From positions 162,695,438 to 162,759,437 of the forward strand of contig NC_080540.1 of NCBI RefSeq assembly GCF_028640845.1: a stretch of 64,000 nucleotides of DNA. Reading direction: 5' to 3'. Position 1 is the first letter of the stretch, and every line of letters starts with the position of its first letter. The translations under genes were made by a program, and so were the position numbers. Positions 1-12,666 of the stretch are shown here, piece by piece. The notes under the pieces are model-generated. The model was not told the origin of the DNA and did not search any database. It saw only the letters and a program-made list of their open reading frames with translations. Origin of the DNA: Ahaetulla prasina. Lineage: Eukaryota > Chordata > Lepidosauria > Squamata > Colubridae.

Positions 1-267
1 CATCCTGGCCTTTATCAAGTACAGCGTAGGGCTGTGATCTTATGGCTAGGGCAACCAGCCTTCTCTCCTTGATGGTTTGATCAAGTTTCTCCCCCCCCCA
101 CCCGCCCCTCCTTGTGTGTATAGATTTCAGAGACAGGTTGGTTGTTTTTCTTGGTTTTAGGTTTTTAAAATTCTTTTAAATCAGTTAGTCAGTGCGAATT
201 CTTCTTGACCTCTTTTGATTTAAGGTGTGGGGCAGAACTTGAAAGAGGAGGGAGGGAGGGGGAGGGA

Positions 268-304
<37 letters not shown>

Positions 305-1450
305 GTCTTTCACAACCTCCATTACCAGGTTCCTACAACACCCCTATCCCACTGCTTTCTTTGCCTTCCTAAACAAATCCCATTCTTCTCTCTGGGTTTA
401 GCTGCATTCCTGAAGCTTATTAAAGGACCAGCTTGTCTATGTTCCTCCTAGATGATACAAAAGCCATTCTCAATTCTCCAATTTTGATCTCGCCTGTAAG
501 CCTTGTCTTCCTCCTGACATGTAGCATGCACAGATGGGGAAAACAATGACTGCTAACTTTGTGATATTTTTGTAATTGAATCAGGTCTGTTTGGAGATAC
601 TTAAATGTTCTTCCCACTGCCCAACCTGCTAATTCACACAGGGTTCATTTTGGTGGCTGATAGATTCATTCTCCTTTTAATACTGTTTCCTCTTTGGTCT
701 CTCTTTGATTTAGAGTTTGCTTTCCTCTTTTAAGATGGCAATTTGCTGCTGAAAGCTGATGTCAGTTCTCCCTCAGATTCTGCCAAAAATGTTTACCAAT
801 ACCAGCCACATTTTGATTTTGCTTGGAAAGGACAGCTTTACTGAAACTGATGCTCTGCAGACCTTTAGGTGAACTTCTGCCTCCTAGCCATTATTTTAGC
901 TAATAGCTATAAAGAGAAAGAACTCTTCCCATTCTTTGCCATACCCATACCTAAAAATTCACACCTCTCTTACCAATTTGAAAGGTTAAGGTGGGTAAAG
1001 GTAAAATCTATCACTGATGGCAGATTTGCATATTCTAAGATTCCGTAAAATTAAGGAGTAGCCTTCAGACAAAAAGGGAGCTTGTATTTCTACTGAATTG
1101 TCCCACTGCTTAAATGATTTTTCAGGAATAAACAGTCCCAGTGGAGGTTTAAGCAGCAAAATAACTCCTGCTGAATTTAACAGGACTGGCCTCCAAAGCA
1201 CTCCTCCTTTCTCATCTTCTTCAACATCCCAGCTTTGCCTCAGAAACAGAGACGAACTTGCCTTGCTGAAGACCTACATGGGATGAAAGCAGGGGAGGTT
1301 AGGCTGGGGAGAAACAGCCTTGGAGTATATATACCATGCACCATATAAATAAATCATATGGGGATGTGGTATTTTAAACTCACAAAGGAAAACGCAGACC
1401 AAATTTAGCCACACAGCACTGAAATCCACTTGAAATTAGGTATAAATTAC
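1..1450. other. Intergenic, nothing recognised except a (GA)n tract
   Basis: AT-rich single-copy-looking sequence. A (GA)n tract runs from about 264 to 301. The short reading frames have no family resemblance. Confidence 0.6.
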
Positions 1451-1453
1451 TGC

Positions 1454-1457
<4 letters not shown>

Positions 1458-1521
<64 letters not shown>

Positions 1522-1550
1522 ATCTAATCTATCATCTGTGTGTGTGTGTT
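1458..1550. repeat. (CTAT)n microsatellite followed by (TG)n
   Basis: About 16 CTAT units, then imperfect units and TGTGTGTGTG. Confidence 0.95.
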
Positions 1551-4315
1551 AAAAAGAATTCAGTGCATCTGCTGCCAAAGATATCTTCAGGATTCGATGG
1601 ATAAAATAACCATGGCTGCTAGTCATCTCACATGATTTAAAAGTGATTTTAGTGCTTCAAATAGATTCCGTAACACTGCCCCCTCCCCCAATTGCTTGGG
1701 TTGTAAACATACAGGGGAATAAATCCAGAAAAGGAGCAGGTAAATCATTTTTTTAAAAAACAACAATCTTTTTCAGTGGAAGAGACGGATGGGATGTGCT
1801 AAACTGAAATGAAGGAGATTTAAGGCCTCTTTGGTAAATCCAGAAGGATTGCAGCATCTTAAATCTGGCACTAAGCGGAGCCCCTGTAAATACCTGGACA
1901 CTTGCTTCCAGGTGAACCTGAATGATATTGTATGGCTTCACAGTCGAGGCCGAGGCATTCGATGCTTAACATCCATTCAGAGAATTGGTCCACTTCCATA
2001 GCCAATTTTAAACAGCTTGAAAGTGATTTAATGATCAATGTTTCCCAAGAACCTTAGATACTGTTGTGGAGTGGCTGCCATAAATTCTTTGTTAGAGATA
2101 ATTAGCTGCTACAAAGAGCATCAGTTCCAAGGTCCCTTAAGTTTGAGGTATTGGGCTGGAAAGCAGTTTAAATCTGCAATGTAAATATACTTGACCCCAT
2201 TCAAATTAATCCTCCCTCCCATTGATCCTAAGAGCTCACCCAGTGATATGTTCAGCTTCAGACAACTAATATATCCCCCACCCCCACATATGCCAGCTGT
2301 TTTTATCTCCCTCCTAAATGTTGTCCGAGTGCCATACATGGGGTGCGTCCTTTGTGTACCTACTTGAAAGTAAAACTCAAGTAGGCTTACTCCTGAGGAG
2401 TGACTATTAAAATGAAATCTGGGTTTAATCTTGGCCAACAATTGATCTTTACCCACAAGGGCAAAATAGCCATTTTGTTTACAATTTGCAAATAAGATGG
2501 AGCAGTGGCTAAATCAAGGCTACCCATGTTGAATAACATAGCATCTCATTGAATCTGGACCAAGAAAACTGCCTTAATTCCAGGCATCTTAAATTTTCTT
2601 TGCTCTCCCCTCTACAAGTTTGAAATCATCAGTTTTAAATAAACAGTTTACATGTAACTTCTCTTAAGACATTTTCCCCCTGTTTCACTCACTCCCGGTT
2701 AGAGGCCAGTAAATGCATCCAGGATGAAACAGACAAACAAACAAACAAACAGAACCAGCTGCTTCATAGGTTTCACTGATCTATTGGACTAAGACTGTCA
2801 ATCGATTTCTATGAAGGGGTCACATGAAGGGCAAATTACATCTAACAGGGAGTTGGAGATTCATCTTAGGACAAGGAAAGTCACATGGGACATTCAAAAG
2901 ACAAATGCTTCACCAGTTTTGCACAAGAGCCATTCTAGAGTACGATATTGTTTGCATATAGTTCCTATCCAAAAAGTCCAAAGCAAAGCCAGATGTAAAT
3001 TCAATTTGTAGGGTTTAATCTGGAACATTTTATCATCTCCCATAACATATTCTTCTTCATTTATGGACCAGAAGTGAATTCAGAGTCTTTTGCTTATAAC
3101 AAACCGACTTTCAATATCCAGAAGGGACTTCACACAGATCTTTTTCTTTAATCTATCTTTTCATAAATAGATTAATGAAATGCAGAGGTCCAGTTGCTTG
3201 CTTGGTCTCTACCCTTATTTACTTATTTGTAGCTCTAAAAAAAAAAAGGAATCTCATAAAAGTTGTGGCTGAGTGGGGAACTGATCCCAAGACCTTTATT
3301 CCCTTTTCCTAAAGAATTTCCCAGTGGTTGTGGTCAGAGATTGCTATTTGTAATTCCATTGTTTTAAAAACCAAATACTTTGGAAAAGGTAGTGGTGCAG
3401 CCCAAATTTTGCTGGAGTAATAGTAGCAAACTTTTGTTCAGAAAAAAACCCCAAAGTGAAAAAAATGTATATATTGGAATTCATAAGTCATGGATCTATG
3501 TTATGATGATGACTGGAAAGATTTGGTTTGGGAAACAAGGGTAGGATGTACTTTTATTGTCCTGTTCTTTCTTGTTGAATAATAGAAAAAGAAAAAAAAG
3601 GGAGGAGTTTAAATTCCTGAAATCATTGTTCTCTCTCCTTTTTTAAATTGAATTCACAATTAAACATGGTTTTAGTTGAATTCCTAATTAACCATAAACT
3701 GAACAAAAACTGCCTTCTAGGGTCAATTTTATTTTCTTACTCCCAGATCAGAAACAGATGACCCCATTCCATATTTACTATGGGTTTGTCACACATAATT
3801 ATTACTATCAGATCTGCGGTCTGAGTTATTAATTTTAAGTTACCCCATCCCAGCAATGATCATATTCATAAAACTGTCAGACTTTTACTATATCAGATGT
3901 CAACAAATATGATTTAACAAAGAAGCTTTTTATGAGCTGAAACAACTAAATATAAGCTAAAACAATAAGCTAAAAAACAAAAGCAGCAATGGCTAATGTG
4001 AAAGAAATCAAAACTGAAATCCAGCTCAAGTGTTATTTAATTAGCAGGTTTTCAAAGTAATGTGCACATTTCTGAATTCTTCATTAGTCATACTTCACTT
4101 CCCCCCCAAAAAAAACAACAACACAAAATCATCTTAAAAGTGACAAATGAAAATAAAGGGGACAATAATTCATGAGCAAATTTCAGATGTTGTTTTTCCA
4201 AACCTACTGATACCAAGAATGGTGGAGGGGGCTCTGGCATTTTTTTGAAAAGGAATATAGAAACTGCATTTTAAAGAATAGATATGTGTGACTTGAGATA
4301 CATTGGAGACAAATG
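1551..4315. other. Intergenic, mostly unrecognised
   Basis: No gene seen. Around 2340-2420 there is a weak, ancient repeat-like stretch (the 'TTACTCCTGAG' type common in reptiles and birds), and (ACAA)n lies at about 2730-2750. Confidence 0.5.
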
Positions 4316-4317
4316 CC

Positions 4318-4490
4318 AGAGTACTCAAATTGACTCAGCCTTCCATCCTTCCGAGGTGGGTAAAATGAGGACCCAGATTGTTGGGGGCAATAGGCTGACT
4401 CTGTAAACTGCTTAGAGAGGGCTGTAAAAGCACTATGAAGCTGTATATAAGTCTAAGTGCCATTGCTATTTGCAGATTGCCTGGTGATGA
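4318..4490 (+). mobile_element. CORE/MIR-like SINE fragment
   Basis: It starts near 'gactcagccttccatcc', runs through 'gattgttgggggcaata', and ends in 'tatataagtctaagtgcc' and a TTGCTATT tail. The tRNA head is missing. Confidence 0.6.
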
Positions 4491-4506
4491 TTATGTACCT
4501 TCAAGT

Positions 4507-4772
4507 CATTATTATTATTATTTTTATTTACATTTATATCCCGCCCTTCTCCGAAGACTCAGGGCGGCTTACAGTGTATAAGGCAATAGTCTCATTCTAT
4601 TTGTATATTTACAAAGTCAACTTATTGCCCCCCCAACAATCTGGGTCCTCATTTTACCTACCTTATAAAGGATGGAAGGCTAAGTCAACCTTGGGCCGGG
4701 CTTGAACCTGCAGTAATTGCAGGCTGCTGTGTTCTAATAACAGGCTCCTTACAGCCTGAGCTATTACAGCCT
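4507..4772 (-). mobile_element. tRNA-derived SINE with L2-like 3' tail
   Basis: Read on the minus strand it has a tRNA-like head (GGCTC-AG...; box-B-like GGTTC-AG-CC), a middle shared with the CORE/MIR-like fragment next door, and the CCGCCCTGAGTC...GAAGGGCGGG hairpin tail ending in TAAATA repeats. The same tail ends the L2-like LINEs in this window. Confidence 0.8.
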
Positions 4773-4779
4773 TGACCTA

Positions 4780-7264
4780 GTCATCACAATAATATATTTT
4801 GCCCTGATGGATCTGTCCTTAAACTAGTCGTTCAGCATTTCCAATGGTGCATTCATGTTACAATAACTTAATCTACCCATTTTGCTATTGGTCCTTTTTT
4901 TTTCTGCCACATTTCCCAACATTAGAACTTTCTCCAGAAACACAAGTCTTTGTATAATGTTTCCAAAGTAGGATAATTTGAGCCCGATCACTTAGTGAGA
5001 ACTCCGGGTTAATTTATTCGATGGACCATTGGTCTGTTTCTTGGCTGTCCTTGGTATATTCTTAGGAGTCCATGCTTAGTGATGGCATTGTCCTTTTTAA
5101 ATGCAATAAATCATTAAATGAGTTGCTATTAACTATAGGGTTAGGCTTTTGGGCAGAACAAGACGGAGGGTTCCCAAACACAGCTGGATTGCCTGCTACA
5201 CTTCATGGTAAGTTAAGTTAACTAAGTTATCTTAACTTAGTCGATGGGTAGTTGGGGAGGCCATGACATCCAATGTCCAAACTTGATAAAATTGAAAGAC
5301 TATAATGAGCCATTTCCCATAATAGGGCTAAATCCTGAAGAGATGAGAGCTCAAAATGAAAAGAAAAAAAAAGGATAATTGTCAAAGAATATACAAAGGA
5401 ACATGTTTTCTGCTGCTGGATTTCAGATAAATGTGTGATGAGAAAAGGCAGCCTCCAGACAAGATCCTGAGCCTGACCTTTTCTATTGACGAAAAGGAGT
5501 GACAATATCCTCTTGGGTCCAACCCCCCCTTGGATAGTCCCAGTTGGTTGAGATTATGGCTCTAACTACTCATCCAGGGAAGCGGGTCCTTCTCCAAAGG
5601 CTTTTTAAGACCAGGAGAGAAAGAGGAGCTGACAGACTGGTTTCACCTGAGGGCAAGTTCCAGACTGATGAATTCTCCTCTGGATGGGCTGCTTTTTGCT
5701 TCTCCAGCACCTTTTGGCCTGCTTGTGCAAGAGGAAGAGGATGTGGAGAATTTTCCCTCCACGTTGCCTACAGTACCTCAGTGGACTTTTATGGTTTTAT
5801 TGCATTGAAATTGGTGGCATAAACACCCCCCCCCCCACAAAAAGCTACTCTCCCTTTGGAAACCCTCTCCTTTTCATAAATGCAAATTTTGGGCAAGGAG
5901 GGCATTCCTAACTGGGAATCTCCTCTTGACCGTGTATCCAGTTCAACTTCATTTCCTCAAATGCAGAATTACAAGATCCTTTGTTATTTCTGCTAAAACA
6001 GTGATACAACTCTATTTCTCTCCCTCCTCCCCCCACTTGCTTCCTTCTTTCGGGGCCTCATTTCAAACCCTGCAAAAGGTTATATTCTTCAAAACACAAC
6101 AAGGCTCTAGCAGAAGTGGGTGGGTGGGTGTGTGGGAAATAAAGCATGGAGTTTGCATAGGTTGGTATTTGAGAATTTTGAGTGATTTGACATGAATCCC
6201 AGAGAAAGACCATCTGTGTGTGTGTGTGAGAGAGAGAGAGAGGGAGGGAGAGAGATCCTTAAATGGCGCCTTTGCTTGCCATTCATTTGAGTTGAACGTT
6301 TTGTCAGTCGGCATTTGATTACTACAGTCTGCAGCATTGTGATAGGACAAAGGTTGGGATTGCTGTCTCCCAGCAAGGCCAGCCGGAGAACAAAGTTCCG
6401 GTGTTGCTCCTTCACATGGAGGGCATATTTGCAAAAAAAAAAAACCACCAACGCATTTCTTCTTTATTTTAACTTTCAGCAGGACTCCACGCTCTCCTCC
6501 CTCCGCCCCGCCCCACCCACGCCACCCCATCTGCCTTGGCCTTTCTACAGCGAAGGTTCTAGCCAGCTTCCCTGGGAGTCGAGAGGAGAGATGCCGCAAC
6601 CATACTTCTCTCCCCCCTCCCATTCCCAAGTCTGTGGCTTTGTCTCTCTGAATTCATTAAGTGAGGGCACTCAGAGGTCACTGGCTAGTGGAGCAGCTCC
6701 TCTCTCCTCCCAGTATTGCCTACCCTTTGCTTTCGCTTCCCCCTCTCCCCACAATGCAATTTTCAGCAGTGGGAATGCCCCCAGATCCTTCATTGTGGCT
6801 TAAGCCTGCAGCCAGGTTGCTACACATTTCCATAGCCTGGGGCACACATTTACACGCACATACACAGCAGAGGAAAGATCTTACCAGGTCCCACCTATGC
6901 TTCGACCTAGAGTGGACAGAAGGAAATTCAGCAGCCTGCAAGGTTCTCTTGGCAGGATTCCTCTGAATAACCCAATCCTGTAAAATGAGCACCTGGGTTC
7001 TTGGGGGAACTGCAGAAGGCGTGATTTTCACGCCATTCTCTGTGGCTGAGTGAAATGGAGAACTCATTGTTCAATGTTCAATGTGGCTTCCCCACCTAGG
7101 CCCAAAGGAGTTGTAGTTTTGGGAGCCTAAGCCTTTCTCTCAGAGCTAGAGGAAAAGGTTGCCCCTAAATCTACTTCATGCATGTGTCTCCCTTGCTCTT
7201 CCATGTAGAAGGATCCCAGGTCCAGATATGTCTGAAATGGAACTTTGTAATTTGAAGTGTGTCT
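4780..7264. other. Intergenic, no gene recognised
   Basis: A (TG)n(AG)n tract lies at about 6213-6255. The longer reading frames at 6063-6803 overlap low-complexity sequence on both strands and resemble no family. Confidence 0.5.
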
Positions 7265-7272
7265 GTCTATTC

Positions 7273-7788
7273 CAGGGATAGTCAACCTTTTTATATCTAC
7301 CGCCCACTTTTGTATCTCTGTTAGTAGTAAAATTTTCTAACCGCCCACCGGTTCCACAGTAATGTGCCGTGTATCCTTGTCTGCGCATGCCTCTCGCGCA
7401 TCGTGGATTGGGTTTGGGGGGGGCACCGGCTACCAGCTCTGCTTGTCTGTTACAGATGAGTGGTGTGGGGGGAGATGCGCGAGCTATTCTGGGACGAGGC
7501 TCTTTTGTTTGCGGTCGCACTATAGTGCCATTTAGTTTCACTTACGTAACGTGAACTAAAGTTATGTGCGGGTGATACAAATAGTATATTTTCAGAAATT
7601 TAAACTGTCACGGGGAATTTTATGAAAACCTAATGAAAATGTTTTAAAATAATGCTATGAAAATTTTTAAAAAAGTCAATTAAATTAAAAAAAAGGAAAG
7701 TGCTTCAGTATCGGACAAAACCCTACCACCCACCATGAAAGCTGGAACGCCCACTAGTGGGCGGTAGGGACCAGGTTGACTACCACGG
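7273..7788. mobile_element. hAT-like non-autonomous element
   Basis: Ends CAGGGATAGTCAACC and (reversed) CCGTGGTAGTCAACC are inverted. The 8-bp target duplication GTCTATTC flanks it at 7265-7272 and 7789-7796. Confidence 0.85.
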
Positions 7789-8309
7789 GTCTATTCCATC
7801 AAATGTATATGACTGCCCATTTTTTAATAAAGCAAGCCTGTATAGTGTACAACAGTCCCAACAAACCAGTAGAAATATGAAACAATCATCTAAAATTATT
7901 ACATAATAATTAAAAACAATCTATAAAAATAAAAGTAAGAAACTAATAAACTAATAAGCAGAGGAATATTAACAATAAGGGAGCCACCTCACTAGTTCAG
8001 AGCATCAGAGAGAACAGGTGAGCAACTGTGATTTATTTCCTCTTGTTCCAATTTTGAACAGTTCCGATGTGTTCGACTTCTCCCTGACTCCATGGGTAAC
8101 CTAGGTAGCAATGTAGGGAGCTGAGATTCAACATATTCAGAGGACACCAGGACAGAAAAACACAGGATATTATTGTCTATCAAAAAAGAGATTCACTAAA
8201 CTTTGTCCTTTGCTTTTGGAGTGCCTGTGAAAATTGAACTAATATTAAAGTTTCTACACTTACCATAGTGGAACTGCAAAAAAAAATATCACTTTTTTTT
8301 CCTTCTCTT

Positions 8310-8517
8310 CTATTATGTCTGATACTTGGAGACGACTTGGACAAATTCCTGCAGTTTTCTTTTCAGAAGTGGTTTGCCTTTGGCACCTTCTCTTGGGCTG
8401 AGAAAAGTGATTGGTCCATGTCACCCAGCTGACTTTATACTTAAGGCAAGGCTAGAATTCCAAGTTTTCCAGTTTTTAACCTGATGCCATAACCACTACA
8501 CCAAACTGGCTCTCCGA
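8310..8517 (-). mobile_element. Sauria-type tRNA SINE
   Basis: The minus strand begins GAGCCAGTTTGGTGTAGTGG (the tRNA-like head), followed by 'cagctgggtgac' and the 'aaaccacttctgaaaag' region typical of Sauria SINEs. Confidence 0.8.
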
Positions 8518-8521
8518 ATGA

Positions 8522-8535
8522 CCACTAGATGGCAG
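8522..8535 (+). promoter_or_regulatory. CTCF-like motif
   Basis: CCACTAGATGGCAG fits the CTCF core consensus. A second motif in the opposite orientation lies 30 bp away. Confidence 0.5.
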
Positions 8536-8564
8536 CAAATAATTTGTGTGTTGATATCTATTTA

Positions 8565-8578
8565 CTGCCCTCCAGTGG
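8565..8578 (-). promoter_or_regulatory. CTCF-like motif, opposite orientation
   Basis: On the minus strand this reads CCACTGGAGGGCAG, also a good CTCF core match. Together with 8522-8535 it forms an inverted pair. Confidence 0.5.
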
Positions 8579-8599
8579 TTATCTGGATTTTTGTAACTC

Positions 8600-10195
8600 C
8601 TAAGTACCCTTACTAGCGGACTGCTTCTTTATTTTTTCACCTTACCTATTTTTATATTGAAAGCCATATTAAATAAATCATTAGTTAGTATTCCTTCTCC
8701 AAGATAGTTTAATAAACATTTTAATCCTGTAAATTAAATGTCCAAGAGAAAGAATGGCTAAAATATACAGTAGAAGCAAAAAGTCATATTATATTGAATT
8801 GTAATGCTACTTTTCTAGCCTTAGGGGAAACATAAAATAGATTTGTATCTCCTGGTAGATCTCTGATCAATCATAGTCGGTTGACAAGGACAATTGTTTA
8901 AAAAAATAAGATTTTTTCCCATCCTAAAACTCTACTCTGTAATAAAAAAGTATGCAAAGTGTGCAGCCTTTTAATAATAGTTCTACCCAGTGTTATGCAC
9001 CTGAGAAATAAAAAAGGAAGGGGTTTAGAATGGAGTAGCTGGCCACATTGAGACATTACCAAAGTACTATTCTATTGCTATAGAGATGCATTAGGGGATT
9101 TTTTTTCCTGGATTTTTTTTCTCTGCAGCTCCCAGCCTGATCAGGCTCATATTTCAACTCAATTTTTTTTCCTGCCCCCACAGACCAAATGTGGTCCTAT
9201 TGTTCACAACTATCAGAATCCAAACACTTTTTGTGTTATTTATTTTCCACCATTATGTTGGGTTGGAATCTTTTTTTTTTAATGAGATAAGAGTTAATTT
9301 TTGTATGGGACATCTGTGACCTTTGTTCAGTGCCCAATATTAAAAAATAAATAAATCCTGGACTCTAAAATGATGATATTTTGCACCAGGCTCCGAATAA
9401 TAGAGTTTAGTGGATTTGCCCTAAGAAGCAACGTAGAGTTTTCAGATTTGGCTTACCCCTCTTTTTCCTCTCATAACAATCAAATGCTTTCTTAAATACA
9501 GTCATCTATCTTATTCTTGTTTATTTTCCTTCTTCATTTGACTCTAGCTTGGTTCACTTAAGCAGGTTATATTTTAATTAATTCACCATTTGGCTTTTTC
9601 AGTATCCAGAAGTTGAATGTGTAAAATGTGACATTTTGAAAGCGATAATACTATTCAAACATTCACAAGATCATTTTGGATGGTAATTCCCAACTAACAG
9701 AGATACACATGAAAACCTTTCTCTTTAGCAACTTACTTCTTTCTTGATGCATTTCTGATAGTTTGCTTCTGGGCTTGTAGGTTCCCATCTGCTGCCACAC
9801 TTTTCACCTCTCTGCTCTTTTGTTGTCAGAGAACATCAAGATTTGTACACATAAATTTGCCCAACTTGCAATTGCACTGAGGATAAAGATAATGTAGATT
9901 TTTTAAAAAATAAATTGACTTTGGAAGAGGGCTGTCTACAGAAATGCACATGTTTGTTTTATCGCTCATTTGGCAAAGAGTAAAATCTTGTGCTTTCCAT
10001 GCAATAAATGGACTTGTATATCATAGGCATGACAGATGGGGAACACTGTGAGGCAGGGTCAACTTGGGGAGAATCCAAAAAGTCAAGACAATAAACAAAA
10101 ACATGCAAAGTCCTGTCCATTTTATATGTAGTTTCAGTCATGTGGTGGCATTTTTGGACCCCACCTTTGGATGCTGACAGAGGCTGTCAGATATT
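8600..10195. other. Intergenic, AT-rich, nothing recognised
   Basis: No coding or repeat family seen apart from short T and A runs. Confidence 0.5.
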
Positions 10196-10197
10196 TA

Positions 10198-10418
10198 TTT
10201 TGGTGACTTCAGATCAGCTTGACTCCTGGCAACTGCCTAGGCTAGTCCTTGCAGTTTTCTTGGCAAGTTTTTATGAAGTGGTTTGCCCTTACCTGCTTCC
10301 TAGGGTTGAGAATTAGTGACTGGCACAAGGTCACCCAGTTGGCTTTCTGGCCAAGCAGTATTAGAATTTTGCTAGTTTCTAGCTTGGTGCCTTAATTACG
10401 ACATTAAATTGGCTTCTG
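10198..10418 (-). mobile_element. Sauria-type tRNA SINE, diverged
   Basis: Same order as the 8310-8517 copy: 'gcagttttcttggcaag', 'gaagtggtttgcc', 'gtcacccag' and a decayed tRNA head near 10415. Confidence 0.65.
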
Positions 10419-10777
10419 CTATGAGACATATCCTGAGGTAAATAAATCTATGTTATAAGTGTAACAAAAATAATTTTAACTTCTTAGCTTCTTAAGAATA
10501 GTATTTTTAATGTGGCATAAATACAGAGGCACAGATCACCACATTACTAAAACACAGTCTTCACTGCTTTTCCCTCCCCTGTAGATACTACTAGGTGGGA
10601 AAGAGTGACTGGCCCAAAATTATGCAGTGAGTTTTAGTAACTGAGTGTGGACTTGAACCTTTCTTTTCCTGGCTGTGGTCAAAAATTTCAGCACTGTACA
10701 ATATTAGCACTACCACATGACTGTGAGTTTGAATGAAAATGAATATAGTATTCAAGGTTGTTAATATAGATATAATA

Positions 10778-10948
10778 TAATGTAATGTAATGTAATGTAA
10801 TGTAATGTAATATATAATATAATATAATATAATATAATATAATATAATATAATATAATATAATATAATATAATATAATATAATATAATATAATATAATAT
10901 AATATAATATAATATAATATAATATAATATAATATAATATAATATAAT
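10778..10948. repeat. (TAATG)n and (TAATA)n pentanucleotide microsatellite
   Basis: About six TAATG units followed by about 28 TAATA units with little interruption. Confidence 0.97.
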
Positions 10949-10961
10949 CATAGTCACCCAA

Positions 10962-11330
10962 ATGACTCATTGGAACATCTGTAAACATTATCCTGTTATG
11001 AAAAATGGTGGGAAACAGAGAGTTGAAAAAGTAGTAAAAAATGAGCAAGTTAAATATAGTGAGATTTCCAAATACAAACTGATGAAAGTCATCACTCATA
11101 ACACACCAAGTTTAACTATGTTTCAAAAGAAGAAAATGTGGACAATTGATGTGACAATAGCAGGAGATGGTAGAATAGAAGACCAAGAATTAGAGAAGAT
11201 CACAATCTATCAAGATTGGAAAATCAAAATTGAAAGGTCATGGCATGAGCTGGCCATGGTGGTCCCAGTGGTTATTGGCACACTAAGTGCCATTCAAAAA
11301 AAAATCATCTTGGATGGCAATTAAAAAATC
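10962..11330 (+). pseudogene. Degenerate R4/Dong-like LINE ORF fragment
   Basis: The conceptual product holds HWNICK, then IDVTIAGDGRIEDQELEKI and VVPVVIGTLS. This is the order HW-C ... IDVAVPGD-RV--KE-EKI ... VVPVVIGAL of the C-terminal region in restriction-endonuclease-type LINEs. It is a fragment with no RT domain; the clade name is from memory. Confidence 0.5.
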
Positions 11331-11524
11331 TGCGCATTGACAAATTTTCCACCTGTCAAATACAAAAGACCACACTGCTTGGATCAACACATATATTATT
11401 CTGATGCATTATTTCATCTTAGGTTCTTGGGAAGAACTTGATGCATATGAAGGCCAATACCAGCTAAAAAACAGGCAGGTGTGACTTCACATTGTTGTAA
11501 ATTAATAATGTATCACCACAAAAA

Positions 11525-11960
11525 AGTCTAGACAGTAGATGTTGCAATACCTGGCAACAGCAGAATAGAAGATAAAACACTGGAGAAAATCACAAAATAT
11601 AAACACCTGCAAATAGAATGACTGGAACAACTGTCAAAGAAAGCAATAGTACCAATAGCAATAGGTCCTTGGTTGTGGTTTCAAAACATCTGGAACACCA
11701 CTTGAACACCGTTAACACTAACAAAATCACCCTAGTTGATTGCAAAAGGCAGCTTTACTTGGAACAGCTTACCTCCTGTGATAATAACTTGAATGTTATT
11801 AAATAACATCAGCCTATCTCAGATCTTCGGGAAGGAGTCGATAGGTAGGCGAATTGGCGACCGACCATTATGTAGCACTCGAACACCATCGGCATTGACA
11901 AAATCACTTTCAGTCAATTGCAAAAGGCAGCTTTGCTTGGAACAGCTTAATGTGCTGCTA
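11525..11960 (+). pseudogene. Second and third fragments of the same LINE type
   Basis: The conserved block recurs from about 11530, interrupted by a stop. A later piece at 11915-11950 reads QLQKAALLGTA in frame, the usual C-terminal motif. The fragments look like tandem or rearranged remnants of one or two insertions. Confidence 0.45.
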
Positions 11961-11963
11961 ACT

Positions 11964-11983
11964 CTAACCCTAACCCTAACCCT
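11964..11983. repeat. Interstitial telomeric repeat
   Basis: Three CTAACC units lie directly after the LINE remnant. Confidence 0.8.
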
Positions 11984-12305
11984 TCCAAACTCCCAGCACA
12001 TTTTCCATGGGATCACTCAGAAATAGTTACAAAAGCTGCAGTTTGTACATAATTCAGGCACTCCTCAATTACTCAATTAATTGTGTGTACACAGGTTGCT
12101 TAATACCGTTGGGGTCAAATACAGGTAGTGCTCGAGTCACAGCCACAATTGAGCCCAAAATTTTTGTGACTAAGTGAAACATTTGTTAAGCGAGTTTGTC
12201 CCATTTTCCCACAGTTGTTAAGGGAATCATTGCATTTTTTAAGTCACATGGTCGTCATATGAATATGGATTCCCCATTGACTTTGCTTGTCAGAAGGTCG
12301 CAAAA

Positions 12306-12598
12306 CCATGGTAGGTTTCAAATTTTTTTACTACTGGTTCTGTGGGTGTGGCTTGGTGATCGTGGCATGGCTTGGTGGGCATGCAGGGGAAAGATACTGT
12401 AAAATCTCCATTCCCTCCCCAATCCAGGGGAAGGTTACTGCAAAATCCCCATTCCCTCCCGATCAGCTGGGACTTGGGAGGCAGAGAATAGATGGGGGCG
12501 GGGCCAGTCAGAATTTTTACTACTGGTTCTCCGAACTATTCAAAATTTCCGCTACCAGTTCTCCAGAACTGGTCAGAACCTGCTGAAACCCACCTCTG
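12306..12598. mobile_element. Family-B hAT-like element nested in family A
   Basis: It shows family-B ends (GGTAGGTTTCA... and ...GAAACCCACCTCTG). A perfect 8-bp target duplication TCGCAAAA lies at 12298-12305 and 12599-12606. Confidence 0.9.
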
Positions 12599-12666
12599 TC
12601 GCAAAAGGTGAGCACATAATTCTGTGGCACAGCAACCGTCACAAATATGAGCCGGTTGCCAAGCAG

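Noticed and set aside
6063..6803. Overlapping frames of 114-188 codons on both strands
   Set aside because: Low-complexity content, no family resemblance, and open on both strands at once.
10688..11099. Minus-strand frames of YYIIL repeats
   Set aside because: Translation of the TAATA microsatellite.
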